64,000 bases of DNA from Bacillota bacterium (GTDB lineage: Bacteria; Bacillota; Clostridia; Christensenellales; SZUA-584), in assembly GCA_023459495.1 (NCBI GenBank), contig JAEWTL010000038.1, positions 248,001-312,000 on the forward strand, read 5' to 3'. Of this stretch, positions 33,172 to 41,678 are shown piece after piece (position 1 is the first letter of the stretch; each line of letters opens with the position of its first letter). The notes beneath the pieces were generated by a model. The model ran no database searches. It had not been told where the DNA came from and worked only from the letters and a program-made list of their open reading frames with translations. The translations under genes and the position numbers were made by a program.

Positions 33172-33945
33172 TCAGTTCGCCTTTCCCAGATAAGCTTCCA
33201 GTACCGCAGGGTCGTTCTTGACCTCTTCCGGCTTGCCGATCGCGAGCTTTTTGCCGAAGTTGATCACGAGGATCTCCTCGCAGATCTCCATCACCAGCCG
33301 CATCTGATGTTCCACCACGAGAATGGTGAGGCCATAGTGGTCGCGGATGTTCAAAATCAGCTCGTTGAGCGCATCGATCTCCGCCGGATTCATGCCCGCC
33401 GCGGGCTCATCCAGCAGGATCACCTCCGGCTTGCAGCTGAGCGCGCGTGCGATCTCGACACGGCGCTGCGCGCCGTACGGCAGCGAACCCGCCTTCTGCT
33501 GCGCGAGGTGACCCAGCTTTAAGAACTCCAGTATCTCCATGCTTTCCGCTTCCACACGCGCCTCTTCTTTCTTAAATCGCGGCGTCGAGAGGATGGCGTC
33601 AATCAGGTTGTAGCTCGTGTGGCTGTAATGCGCGATCTTTAAGTTATCCAGCACAGTCTGGTCTTCAAACAGCCGGATGTTCTGGAACGTGCGCGCGATG
33701 CCGTTGCCGGTGATGACATGCGGCATCATCTTGTTGATCAGCTTATCGCGGTAGAATATCTTGCCTGAGGTCGGGATGTACATGCCGGTGATTACGTTGA
33801 AGACCGTGGTCTTGCCCGCGCCGTTGGGGCCAATGATACCGAATATTTTGCCCTTTTCCACGTCAAAGCTGATATCGTCGATGGCTTTGATGCCGCCGAA
33901 GTGCATGCTGACATTCTTCAGGGAAATGACGGTTTCGTTACTCAT
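33172..33945 (-). CDS. HAAT importer ATPase, LivG-like
   Basis: 257 residues. Walker A GPNGAGKTTVFNVITG, GNGIARTFQNIRLF (a LivG hallmark), signature LPYGAQRRVEIARAL and Walker B VILLDEPAAGMNP. It overlaps the LivM-like gene by eight bases and sits three bases from the LivF-like gene, so all are co-translated. Confidence 0.94.
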   Translation of the reverse strand: MSNETVISLKNVSMHFGGIKAIDDISFDVEKGKIFGIIGPNGAGKTTVFNVITGMYIPTSGKIFYRDKLINKMMPHVITGNGIARTFQNIRLFEDQTVLDNLKIAHYSHTSYNLIDAILSTPRFKKEEARVEAESMEILEFLKLGHLAQQKAGSLPYGAQRRVEIARALSCKPEVILLDEPAAGMNPAEIDALNELILNIRDHYGLTILVVEHQMRLVMEICEEILVINFGKKLAIGKPEEVKNDPAVLEAYLGKAN

Positions 33946-34924
33946 GGCTTACGTCCCCCTTGCCCGTCTTTTTTTCCTTCGACCTTCCCCGCAACCATTG
34001 GAACACGTCCTTAAGTTCCATGTATCCGAACAGGCCCTTGGGGCGGATAATCATAATGACGCACAGCAGGCCGCCGCCGACCACCCATCTCCACGTGCCA
34101 AGGTCTTTGAGTGCCTGCACGAGGATCTGCCAGGCCGCTGCGCCGAATATTGAACCGGTGATGCTGCCCATGCCGCCAAGGTACACCATCACGAGGCCAT
34201 CCACCACGTTGGTAAAGCCGTACGCGGAGGGGCTGGTATAACCGAGCAGGTGACTGACGAGGCCGCCGGATATGCCGATGACAAACGCGGATATCGCAAA
34301 GGCGATCGTCTTGTTCCTCCGGACATCCACCGAGACCAGCATGGACGCTACCTGATCCTCGCGAATCGCCTTTAAGCTGCGCCCGTATTTGGAGCCCACG
34401 AATTTGCTGACGATGAATATCGCGAAGATCACGCAGCCAAACACCCAGTACAGATTGGTATACTTGGCGATGTTGTTCATGCCCTGCGAAGCGCCGACGA
34501 AATCCATGTTTTGCAGAATGCTCTGCACGATCAGCGTAAAGCCCAATGTAATGATGGCGAGGTAATCGCCCTTGGTCTTAAACGACGGGATGGCGACCAA
34601 AATGCCCAGCAGCAGCGCGGCAATACCGCCCGCCAGCAGCGCAAACGGAAACATCCACTCGGACATGAAAAAGTATTTGGTGGTCAGCGCAGCCACATAC
34701 GCGCCCACCGCCATAAAGCCGGAGTGCGCCAGAGAAAACACACCGAGGTAACCGTTCACAATGTTGATGCCGATGACGAATATCGAATAGATGCCGATGT
34801 ACTGAACGATCAGGAGCGTGGAGGTGGATATCAGCTGCAGCTCCTTCACCAACACCAGCAGCGCGGCAATAACCAGAACGGCGATTATTTTGTTGATCAG
34901 ACTGTTCCGCTTTTTCTTTATCAT
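33938..34924 (-). CDS. HAAT importer permease, LivM-like
   Basis: 328 residues with about eight transmembrane helices. NGYLGVFSLAHSGFMAVGAY and TKGDYLAIITLGFTLIVQS are family motifs, as is SKYGRSLKAIREDQVASMLV. The C-terminus is basic and cytoplasmic. GGTGG precedes ATG at 34924, ten bases after the LivH-like stop. Confidence 0.93.
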   Translation of the reverse strand: MIKKKRNSLINKIIAVLVIAALLVLVKELQLISTSTLLIVQYIGIYSIFVIGINIVNGYLGVFSLAHSGFMAVGAYVAALTTKYFFMSEWMFPFALLAGGIAALLLGILVAIPSFKTKGDYLAIITLGFTLIVQSILQNMDFVGASQGMNNIAKYTNLYWVFGCVIFAIFIVSKFVGSKYGRSLKAIREDQVASMLVSVDVRRNKTIAFAISAFVIGISGGLVSHLLGYTSPSAYGFTNVVDGLVMVYLGGMGSITGSIFGAAAWQILVQALKDLGTWRWVVGGGLLCVIMIIRPKGLFGYMELKDVFQWLRGRSKEKKTGKGDVSHE

Positions 34925-34933
34925 ATTGCCACC

Positions 34934-35836
34934 TTAAATCTTTTCGTTCGCTTTTTTGCCCAGCAAGCCGGTGGGCTTGACGAGCAGCACAATGATGAGC
35001 ACAGCAAACGCCACGATATCCTTGTAGCTGGATACGGGCAGCACGATGGGTGCCACCACGCTGATGGCTCCAATAATGAAACCGCCCAGCACCGCGCCCC
35101 GGATGCTGCCGATACCGCCCAACACCGCTGCGATAAACGACCACCAGATGATCGACTCACCGACGTTATACGCAAATATGCTGTAGGCCGTGCCGTAAAG
35201 GCTACCCGCAATGGTGGCGAGCACTGCGCCAAACACGAAGGACATGCTCACAACCCGGCTGGTGGCAATGCCCATGAACCCGGCAGCCACCCTGTCCTGC
35301 GATACGGCCCGCATGGCCGTGCCCAGCTTCGTCCGTTTGACGACGATGTTGAGCGCAATCATGGTGACGATCGCGATCACGATAATCATGATCTTGAACA
35401 GCGGAACCGGTATTCCGGCGATATTAAAGCTTATATTGGGAATCAGGCTGGGCATCCGAAGCGCCTTGGAGCCTGCAATATTCAGTATCAGGTATTCCAG
35501 AACCATACCCACGCCCACCGAGGACACGACCACCGTCACCTTGGGAGCGTTCTTCAAGGGGGTATACGCCGCTCTCTCCATCAGAAGCGCAACCAGGGCG
35601 GTTGCAGCGCTGGCAACTATCAGAGCGATCACATAAACCAGCCAGACGTTCTCCATCACCTGAAACAGCAGCGTGCTGACAAAGAACAGAATGTACATGG
35701 ATACGCCGAAAATGCTGCCGTGTGCAAAGTTGACGAGGCCGGCGATACCATAAACCATCGTAAAGGATATTGCGGTCAGGGCATAAATGCTGCCCAACTG
35801 CAGGAAGTTGATAAACTGCTGTAAAAAGATACTCAC
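34934..35836 (-). CDS. HAAT importer permease, LivH-like
   Basis: About 300 residues, eight hydrophobic helices. FLQQFINFLQLGSIYALTAI, MVYGIAGLVNFAHGSIFGVS and LGTAMRAVSQDRVAAGFMGI are typical. The GTG at 35836 is chosen over the ATG at 35842, which sits too close to the GGGGG ribosome binding site. Confidence 0.92.
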   Translation of the reverse strand: MSIFLQQFINFLQLGSIYALTAISFTMVYGIAGLVNFAHGSIFGVSMYILFFVSTLLFQVMENVWLVYVIALIVASAATALVALLMERAAYTPLKNAPKVTVVVSSVGVGMVLEYLILNIAGSKALRMPSLIPNISFNIAGIPVPLFKIMIIVIAIVTMIALNIVVKRTKLGTAMRAVSQDRVAAGFMGIATSRVVSMSFVFGAVLATIAGSLYGTAYSIFAYNVGESIIWWSFIAAVLGGIGSIRGAVLGGFIIGAISVVAPIVLPVSSYKDIVAFAVLIIVLLVKPTGLLGKKANEKI

Positions 35837-35863
35837 AATCATTCCCCCGTTCAAGGCGATTGG

Positions 35864-35892
35864 GGCTGCCGGAAGAAAGCCTCCCGGCAGCC
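35864..35892 (-). other. Intercistronic hairpin after the HAAT SBP gene
   Basis: GGCTGCCGG and CCGGCAGCC form a nine-pair stem with an eleven-base loop between livK-like and livH-like genes, without a T-run. It probably sets the SBP:transporter ratio. Confidence 0.7.
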
Positions 35893-35924
35893 ACGCAATA
35901 TTACCCTGTTGTTAAAATCGCCGA

Positions 35925-37124
35925 TTACGGCTCGATGGTATCGAGGTAGGTGAACTTGCCGTCGTGGATCTGGATGATCACCGCGGATTTGGTCGGGTCG
36001 CCGTTGCCGTTGTTGAACGTCATCGTGCCGGTTACGCCTACATACTCCGAGATACTCTTGAGGCCGTCGCGGATCGCCGTCCGGTCGAGAGACTGAGCGT
36101 TTTCGATGCCGAGCTTAAGCAGGTATACCGTGTCATAGTTCAGCGCCACGATGTCGTTGGGGTCGCCGTCGGTGCCGTAGATGGTGTGATAGTTGTCAAT
36201 GAACTTCAGCGCAACATCCGAAGCGATATCCTTGTGATAGTGTCCGACGAACAGCGCGCCTTCCAGCAGATTGTCGGTATCCCAGTCGAGCAGGGAGGTA
36301 TCGCCCCATGTGTCGGAGCCCATGAACTTGCCGGTGTAACCCATCTGGCGAGCCTGGGTCGTCTGGGTGATGATCTCTTCATAGAAGTTGGGGAGCAGCA
36401 GGATATCCGGCTGTGCAGCCGCGATCTTGGTCATCTGGGAGGTAAAGTCGGTTTCGCCCGTCTTGCCGTTGTAGCTTAAGTATTCTACCACTGTGCCGCC
36501 CATCTGCTCATAGACTTCCTTGAAGCGGGTCGCGATGCCTTCGTTGTACGGGTTGGACATGTCGTAAAGGATCGCAGCGGTCTTGGCGTTCTCGTACTCA
36601 TACGCATACTTTGCAAGGATCGCGCCTTGGAAATCATCCGTGAAGCAGGCGCGGAAGTACCACTCAGACTCGGTCAGCTTAACCAGCGTGGACCACGGGG
36701 AGATCGCCGGCAGGCCTTCTTCGGTCACGATCGCCTGAGTCGCCATACACATATCGGAGTCATTCGGTCCGATCATGGCGCAGATGTCCGCATCGTCAGC
36801 AAACTGCTGAGCGTTGACAGCCGCTTCGTCCGTGTTGAAGCCGTTGTCCAGCGCCTTGTACTTGAGGCCGTAGACTTTGCCGTCCACCGTGATGCCGCCC
36901 GCCGCGTTGATCTCGTTCACGGCCATGTCGATGCCCTTGATCGCCGATTCGCCGATGATCGGGTTTGCACCGGTCAGCTCATAGTTGACGCCAAAGGTGA
37001 TGTACTGCTCAAATTCACCCGCAGCTCCGGAGCTTGCCGATTCGCCAGCCGCTTCTTTGCCGCAGCCGACCAGCATCGTCAAGGCAAACGCGATACAAAG
37101 AGCAACCAATAAGATCTTTTTCAT
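35925..37124 (-). CDS. HAAT-type substrate-binding lipoprotein, LivK-like
   Basis: 399 residues: signal and lipobox (ALTMLVGCGKEA), a Ser/Gly/Ala linker, then a Leu/Ile/Val-binding-type domain (ITFGVNYELTGANPIIGESA, KGIDMAVNEINAAGGITVDG, AMIGPNDSDMCMATQAIV, NDIVALNYDTVYLLKLGIEN). Most relatives bind amino acids, amides or short peptides; a few bind other small molecules. Context with a sugar-type kinase and polyol-type dehydrogenase suggests an unusual ligand. AGGAGG precedes ATG at 37124. First gene of the minus-strand operon. Confidence 0.93.
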   Translation of the reverse strand: MKKILLVALCIAFALTMLVGCGKEAAGESASSGAAGEFEQYITFGVNYELTGANPIIGESAIKGIDMAVNEINAAGGITVDGKVYGLKYKALDNGFNTDEAAVNAQQFADDADICAMIGPNDSDMCMATQAIVTEEGLPAISPWSTLVKLTESEWYFRACFTDDFQGAILAKYAYEYENAKTAAILYDMSNPYNEGIATRFKEVYEQMGGTVVEYLSYNGKTGETDFTSQMTKIAAAQPDILLLPNFYEEIITQTTQARQMGYTGKFMGSDTWGDTSLLDWDTDNLLEGALFVGHYHKDIASDVALKFIDNYHTIYGTDGDPNDIVALNYDTVYLLKLGIENAQSLDRTAIRDGLKSISEYVGVTGTMTFNNGNGDPTKSAVIIQIHDGKFTYLDTIEP

Positions 37125-37199
37125 GCATTTCCTCCTATTAAATATGTTTTGCGACTCCATCCTATGTTTCCGGCACGGAATGATTGATTTTTGTAGCTT

Positions 37200-37262
37200 T
37201 TGAAACATTTTGATAGGTCACTTCTTGGTTTTTAATATACACCTTCTCTTTTTCTGTGTCAA
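37200..37262 (-). promoter_or_regulatory. livK-like promoter with candidate DeoR site
   Basis: TTGACA (37262-37257), 17-base spacer, TATATT (37239-37234). TCAAAATGTTTCAA (minus strand, 37213-37200) lies about 20 bases downstream of the -10 and shares 11 of 14 bases with the site in the divergent leader. Confidence 0.75.
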
Positions 37263-37338
37263 TCTCAATGTATACGATCATTAAAAAAACCAGATTCACT
37301 GACATTTGCCTATTTAAATTTCTATATTTTTGTGTTTA

Positions 37339-37450
37339 TTGACATTACCGAGCCATGTATGGTATCATTTTTGTTAGGCCAGATAGATATGCAGATATAA
37401 ATAATGCTTCAAATCTTTTCATTTTGTTTCAACCAGTTATATATCTGGTT
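37339..37450 (+). promoter_or_regulatory. Promoter and operator of the GlpA-like operon
   Basis: TTGACA (37339-37344), 18-base spacer, TATCAT (37363-37368). The leader carries TCATTTTGTTTCAA (37419-37432), like the site in the livK leader, and the inverted repeat AACCAG-8-CTGGTT (37431-37450) next to the ribosome binding site. Confidence 0.7.
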
Positions 37451-37473
37451 TGAATCGAAACAGGGGTCTAACC

Positions 37474-38958
37474 ATGTATGATGTGGTGATCATCGGCGCA
37501 GGCGTCAGCGGCGCAGCGCTGGCCCGCGAATTGTGCGCCTTCCGGCTGCGAATCGCAGTGCTCGAAAAGGGCAGCGACGTATGCGCAGGCGCGAGCAAAG
37601 GCAATTCCGCGACAGTGCACTCCGGCCACGACGCGGCGCACGGCACCAAAAAGGCTTATTATAATATAGAAGGCAACGCAATGTATGACCGCTTGTGTGA
37701 TGAACTCAGCGTACCGTTCAACCGCAACGGCATGATCATATTCGCAGCAGATGAAGCAGATATGGCCGAGGTGAACCGTCTAAAGCGCAACGCGGACATG
37801 AACGGCGTACCGGGTGTACAGGTTCTAAACCGCGAAGAACTCATTCGGCTGGAAGGGCATTTCGGCGAAGACGTCATTGGCGGACTGTACGCGCCCACCA
37901 GCGGCATGGTCTGCCCATACTCCCTCGTGATCGCAATGTGCGAAAACGCCGCAGAGAACGGCGCGGAGTTCTTTCTGAACACAGAGGCCCGGCATATCGC
38001 AAAAATTCCCGGCGGTTTCCGCATTGAAACCAGCAGCGGTGAGTTTGAAACGAAGCATGTGTTCAACTGTGCGGGCACCCACGCGGACGATATCAACAAC
38101 ATGGTGAGTCAAAATCGGTTTGCCATACTTCCCCGCAAGGGCGAACATCTGATACTGGACAAGAAGCTCGCGCCGTATGTGAAGGCCACGATCAGCCAGA
38201 CGCCCCGCGACCTGCCGGGCGGCGGGCATACCAAGGGCATAGGTCTGATGCCCTCCGTGGATGGCACCATCATCTTAGGGTGCGACGCGCACGATGTGGC
38301 GGGCAAGGACGAGGCGGATACCACGTGCGTCGGCACGGGTGAGACACTGGACTATTTTGAACGAAATTGGCGTCATCTGCCGATCAGCCGCGCATACCCG
38401 CGGTTCCCAAGGCATATGGTGATCGGCGCGTTCGGCGGCCTCAGGCCCCACCCCGATACCGACGACTTCATTTTGGGTGAAGTGGAGGACGCGCCGGGCT
38501 TCTGGAATATGGCGGGGATCGAATCCCCCGGCCTCACGGCAGCGCCTGCCATCGCGCGCGATATTGCGCGACAGGCGGTGAAGAAATACGGTTTTGAGAA
38601 AAACCCCGCTTTCAATCCGGTTCGCAGGCGGCCTAAGCCGTTCCGCGAGATGAGCCCGGAGGAACGCAGGCAGGCTATCGCAGAAGACCCCGATTACGGA
38701 AAGATCGTGTGCCGCTGCGAGCAGGTAACGCGCGCGGAAATCCTCGCAGCAATCCGTTCGCCTATCGGGGCAAAAACCGTCAACGCCGTCAAGATGCGCA
38801 CACGCGCGGGCATGGGCCGGTGTCAGGGTGGCTTCTGCGGGCCGGAGGTTGTGCGCATCCTCTCCGAGGAGCTTCACATCCCCATGACCGAGGTCACGCT
38901 CTGCGGCAAAGGGTCGCAGATCATCCCCTTTGAAGCGTGCGCGGAGGGGGAGCTATGA
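37474..38958 (+). CDS. GlpA-like FAD dehydrogenase with BFD-type [2Fe-2S] domain
   Basis: 494 residues. Residues 1-400 form an FAD-dependent oxidase/dehydrogenase of the glycerol-3-phosphate dehydrogenase type (YDVVIIGAGVSGAALAREL dinucleotide fold, CAGASKGNSATVHSGHDA). The C-terminal BFD-like domain has CRCEQVTRAEI and CQGGFCG, four cysteines for an Fe-S cluster. This is the layout of anaerobic GlpA and of 2-hydroxyglutarate-type relatives. It probably oxidises a hydroxyl of a phosphorylated polyol and passes electrons to its partners. The ATG at 37474 has AGGGG upstream; the stop overlaps the next ATG. Confidence 0.9.
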   Translation: MYDVVIIGAGVSGAALARELCAFRLRIAVLEKGSDVCAGASKGNSATVHSGHDAAHGTKKAYYNIEGNAMYDRLCDELSVPFNRNGMIIFAADEADMAEVNRLKRNADMNGVPGVQVLNREELIRLEGHFGEDVIGGLYAPTSGMVCPYSLVIAMCENAAENGAEFFLNTEARHIAKIPGGFRIETSSGEFETKHVFNCAGTHADDINNMVSQNRFAILPRKGEHLILDKKLAPYVKATISQTPRDLPGGGHTKGIGLMPSVDGTIILGCDAHDVAGKDEADTTCVGTGETLDYFERNWRHLPISRAYPRFPRHMVIGAFGGLRPHPDTDDFILGEVEDAPGFWNMAGIESPGLTAAPAIARDIARQAVKKYGFEKNPAFNPVRRRPKPFREMSPEERRQAIAEDPDYGKIVCRCEQVTRAEILAAIRSPIGAKTVNAVKMRTRAGMGRCQGGFCGPEVVRILSEELHIPMTEVTLCGKGSQIIPFEACAEGEL

Positions 38959-40199
38959 ACAGGGAACGCATCGATATCGCCGTGATTGGCGGTGGCTGTG
39001 CAGGCCTTTCAGCGGCGCTGGCCGCAAGGGAGAGCGGCGCGGAGAATATCGTGATCTTCGAACGCAGCCCGTACCTTGGCGGCGTGCTGCAGCAGTGCAT
39101 CCATAACGGCTTTGGCATCCACCGCTTTGGCGAGGACCTGACCGGCACGCAATACGCGCGCAGGCTGACGGACGCAGTGGCAGCTACGAATATCCGCTGC
39201 AGCAGGGATACCATCGTGCTGGGCATCGGCAAAGACCGCACGGTGACCGCCATGAACCGGGATGGCATAATGGAATATGAGGTTGGGGCTGTGGTCATTG
39301 CCACCGGCTGCCGGGAACGCGCACGCGGCGCGCTGCTGATACCGGGTAGCCGTCCCGCCGGAGTCATCACTGCAGGGACCGCGCAGCGCTACCTGAACAT
39401 TGAAGGATATTTAGTGGGTAAGCGCATCGTCATCCTCGGTTCGGGCGATATCGGCCTCATCATGGCGCGCCAGTTCGTGCTGGAAGGCGCGGAGGTCATT
39501 GCCGTGGCAGAGGTGCTGCCCTACTCCGGCGGCCTGATACGCAACATCGTACAGTGCGTGGAGGATTTCGATATTCCGCTGTATTACAGCACCACGGTGA
39601 CGCGCATTGTTGGCGAAAAGCGTGTGGAAGGCGTGTATCTTGCCGAAGTAGACGAGTGCAGGCGGCCCGTTGCCTCCACCGAGCGCTTTGTTCCATGCGA
39701 TACGCTGGTGCTCTCCGTCGGGCTCATCCCGGAGAACGAGCTGGCGGCTGAGGCGGGCATTGCAATGTCCGCAACCACCGGAGGGCCGATCGTGGACGAC
39801 ATGCTGATGACTACCACAGATGGCATCTTCGCCTGCGGCAACGCGTTGCACGTGCACGACCTCGTCGATTTCGTCTCCATGGAGAGCGAACGCGCAGGGC
39901 GCAGTGCCGCAAGGTACGCCGCCGGGCAGCATGACGCAGCAGAATATGTGCAGACCGCGGATGGCGCAGGGGTGCGCGGCGTGGTGCCGCAGCGGATTCG
40001 CAGGGATGCCGGGGATGATACGGTCCGGCTGCAGTTCCGGCCCGATGCCCGGTACATAGACCGCCGCGTTTCGGTATGGTCCGGCGGCAGATGCATCGCG
40101 CAAAAGAAGTATAAGGTATTGACGCCCGGTGAAATGTGTGAGATACCAATAAGCAGGGCTGATATCACAGGGACCGTTCGGGTTCAGGCGGAAAGCTGA
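38955..40199 (+). CDS. NAD(P)/FAD-dependent oxidoreductase, GlpB-like partner
   Basis: 414 residues with two dinucleotide-binding folds: FAD at IAVIGGGCAGLSAALAAR and NAD(P) at KRIVILGSGDIGLIMARQFV. The conserved ATGCRERARGA segment and LSVGLIPENELA near the C-terminus match the partner of GlpA-like dehydrogenases in Bacillota. GILQQCIHNGFG-type sequence (here GVLQQCIHNGFG) holds a Cys near the flavin. It overlaps the GlpA-like gene by four bases. It probably transfers electrons from the dehydrogenase to NAD+ or the reverse. Confidence 0.9.
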   Translation: MNRERIDIAVIGGGCAGLSAALAARESGAENIVIFERSPYLGGVLQQCIHNGFGIHRFGEDLTGTQYARRLTDAVAATNIRCSRDTIVLGIGKDRTVTAMNRDGIMEYEVGAVVIATGCRERARGALLIPGSRPAGVITAGTAQRYLNIEGYLVGKRIVILGSGDIGLIMARQFVLEGAEVIAVAEVLPYSGGLIRNIVQCVEDFDIPLYYSTTVTRIVGEKRVEGVYLAEVDECRRPVASTERFVPCDTLVLSVGLIPENELAAEAGIAMSATTGGPIVDDMLMTTTDGIFACGNALHVHDLVDFVSMESERAGRSAARYAAGQHDAAEYVQTADGAGVRGVVPQRIRRDAGDDTVRLQFRPDARYIDRRVSVWSGGRCIAQKKYKVLTPGEMCEIPISRADITGTVRVQAES

Positions 40200-40325
40200 A
40201 TGCTGCAATACATTGCGTAACTTCATCGGGAATACGGCATCCATACGCCGCGCACAGAGCTGTGTGCCGATATGACCGGGGATTGATCGTTGGTTCTTTT
40301 TGCCGTGGTTTGGAAAGGAACAATA

Positions 40326-40724
40326 GTGGAAAAGCACATCGTATGTATTAACTGCCCCATGGGCTGCCGGCTTACCGTCCAGATCGAAAGCGGCAAAGCT
40401 ATAGCCGTCGAAGGCCAAAGCTGCAGGCGCGGCGCAGAGTATGCCCGGCAGGAGGCCGTAGCACCGCTGCGCGTGCTGACCGGCAACATGAAGGCGCAGA
40501 ACTGCGTCCGGCCGTTCTCTGTCCGCACGGACAAGCCCGTGCCCAAGGAGCTGCTGCTGGTTTGCGCGCAGGAGCTGAAGCGGCACCGGCCCGCCCTGCC
40601 CATCACGATGGGCGATATCGTCATTTCGGATTTACTCGGCACAGGCTGCAATGTCGTCGCGACGCAGGACCTGGCCCTGGAGGTTTCAGATACCCAACGG
40701 AAAGGAAGTAGCAAGCATGCTTAA
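40326..40724 (+). CDS. DUF1667 protein, third subunit of the oxidoreductase
   Basis: 132 residues. The N-terminal CINCPMGCRLTV and the CRRGAEYARQE segment give the four cysteines of the DUF1667 family, probably an Fe-S or zinc site. PLRVLTGNMKAQ and VRTDKPVPKELL are conserved family stretches. Genes of this family regularly follow GlpA-like and GlpB-like genes in Clostridia and are thought to form part of that complex. The GTG start at 40326 has AAAGGA at six bases. The stop overlaps the deoR start by eight bases. Confidence 0.88.
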   Translation: MEKHIVCINCPMGCRLTVQIESGKAIAVEGQSCRRGAEYARQEAVAPLRVLTGNMKAQNCVRPFSVRTDKPVPKELLLVCAQELKRHRPALPITMGDIVISDLLGTGCNVVATQDLALEVSDTQRKGSSKHA

Positions 40725-41481
40725 GGAACAGCGCATCGGAATCGTAATGGAGGAACTCTCCCGCAACGGCATCATATCGATCGAGAATCTGGCAAAAAAG
40801 ATGGACGTCTCGCACTCCACCATTCGCCGGGATATCGAGGAGCTGGAGGCACAGAACACGCTGCGGCGCATCCGCGGCGGCGCGGTGGCCTGCAAATCCA
40901 CAACGTCCTTTGAGCCGCCTTTCTCGGCCCGGCAGGACATGTTCTTCGATGAGAAGTGCCGCATCGCACAGGCCGCTCATTCCCTCATCAGCGCCAACGA
41001 AACGCTGCTCCTCGGCGGAGGCACAACGATCCATGAGTTTTCCAAAACGCTGCACGACATCTCGCCGCTGTATATCGCAACGAACGACCTTATGAGCGCC
41101 GTGGAGCTTTCGCATTTCAACAACGTGGATCTGATGGTGCTGGGCGGCAGCTTGCGCAAAAGCCACTTCTCGCTGAACGGTTATTTTACCGAGAACATGA
41201 TCAGTCAAATCCACGCGGACAAAGCGTTCATCGGTGTGGATGCGGTGGACTTTGAAACCGGCTTCATGAACTTTTCGATTGAAGAGATACCGGCGAGCAA
41301 GCTGATGATCAAGGCCTCGCGCGAGGTCATCATTCTGTGCGACCATTCCAAATTCAACAAGGTTGCGTTCGTGAACATCTGTAAATTCGAAGATGTTGAC
41401 CTGCTGATTACGGATAAGGAGATCGACAGCGAATCTCTGGGCAAGCTCAAAGAGCTGGGCGTGGATGTCATGACCGTATAA
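40717..41481 (+). CDS. DeoR-family regulator
   Basis: 254 residues. The DeoR helix-turn-helix is clear (LKEQRIGIVMEELSRNGIIS, LAKKMDVSHSTIRRDIEELE, LRRIRGGAV), followed by the sugar-phosphate-sensing domain (NETLLLGGGTTIHEFSKTL, DLMVLGGSLRKSHFSLNGYF, ADKAFIGVDAVDFETGFMNF, CDHSKFNKVAFVNI). DeoR proteins usually respond to a phosphorylated intermediate, here perhaps the product of the FGGY kinase or dehydrogenase. ATG at 40717 overlaps the DUF1667 gene. It probably acts on the TGTTTCAA-type sites at 37200 and 37419. Confidence 0.92.
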   Translation: MLKEQRIGIVMEELSRNGIISIENLAKKMDVSHSTIRRDIEELEAQNTLRRIRGGAVACKSTTSFEPPFSARQDMFFDEKCRIAQAAHSLISANETLLLGGGTTIHEFSKTLHDISPLYIATNDLMSAVELSHFNNVDLMVLGGSLRKSHFSLNGYFTENMISQIHADKAFIGVDAVDFETGFMNFSIEEIPASKLMIKASREVIILCDHSKFNKVAFVNICKFEDVDLLITDKEIDSESLGKLKELGVDVMTV

Positions 41482-41540
41482 CGGATGAAATTTATTCTCC
41501 TGATTTCAGGAGAGACCAGGCTTACGTACCCAAAACCAGC

Positions 41541-41582
41541 AAAAACCCCGGATTGCCATGCAAAAGGCTTTCCGGGGTTTTT
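41541..41582. terminator. Bidirectional terminator between deoR and xylA
   Basis: AAAAACCCCGG and CCGGGGTTTTT pair around a 20-base loop, with A/T runs on both sides. It serves the deoR operon from one side and the xylA operon from the other. Confidence 0.85.
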
Positions 41583-41678
41583 GCTGGAGCCGCCATCGCT
41601 CATCCGATGGTTCGTCCGGCCATCCGGCATTAAGTGTGCGCCGGTCTTCAGCGAGGGGGGGAGGAGATAACCCCCGGT

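Noticed and set aside
32431..37124. Plain branched-chain amino acid importer
   Set aside because: The subunits are of that type, but the gene unit continues into a TIM-barrel protein, a cupin and an FGGY kinase, so an amino acid substrate should not be assumed.
37474..40724. Standard glycerol-3-phosphate dehydrogenase GlpABC
   Set aside because: Domain layout fits, but the nearby kinase is not GlpK-like and no glycerol facilitator gene is present, so glycerol is only one possibility; gene symbols were withheld.
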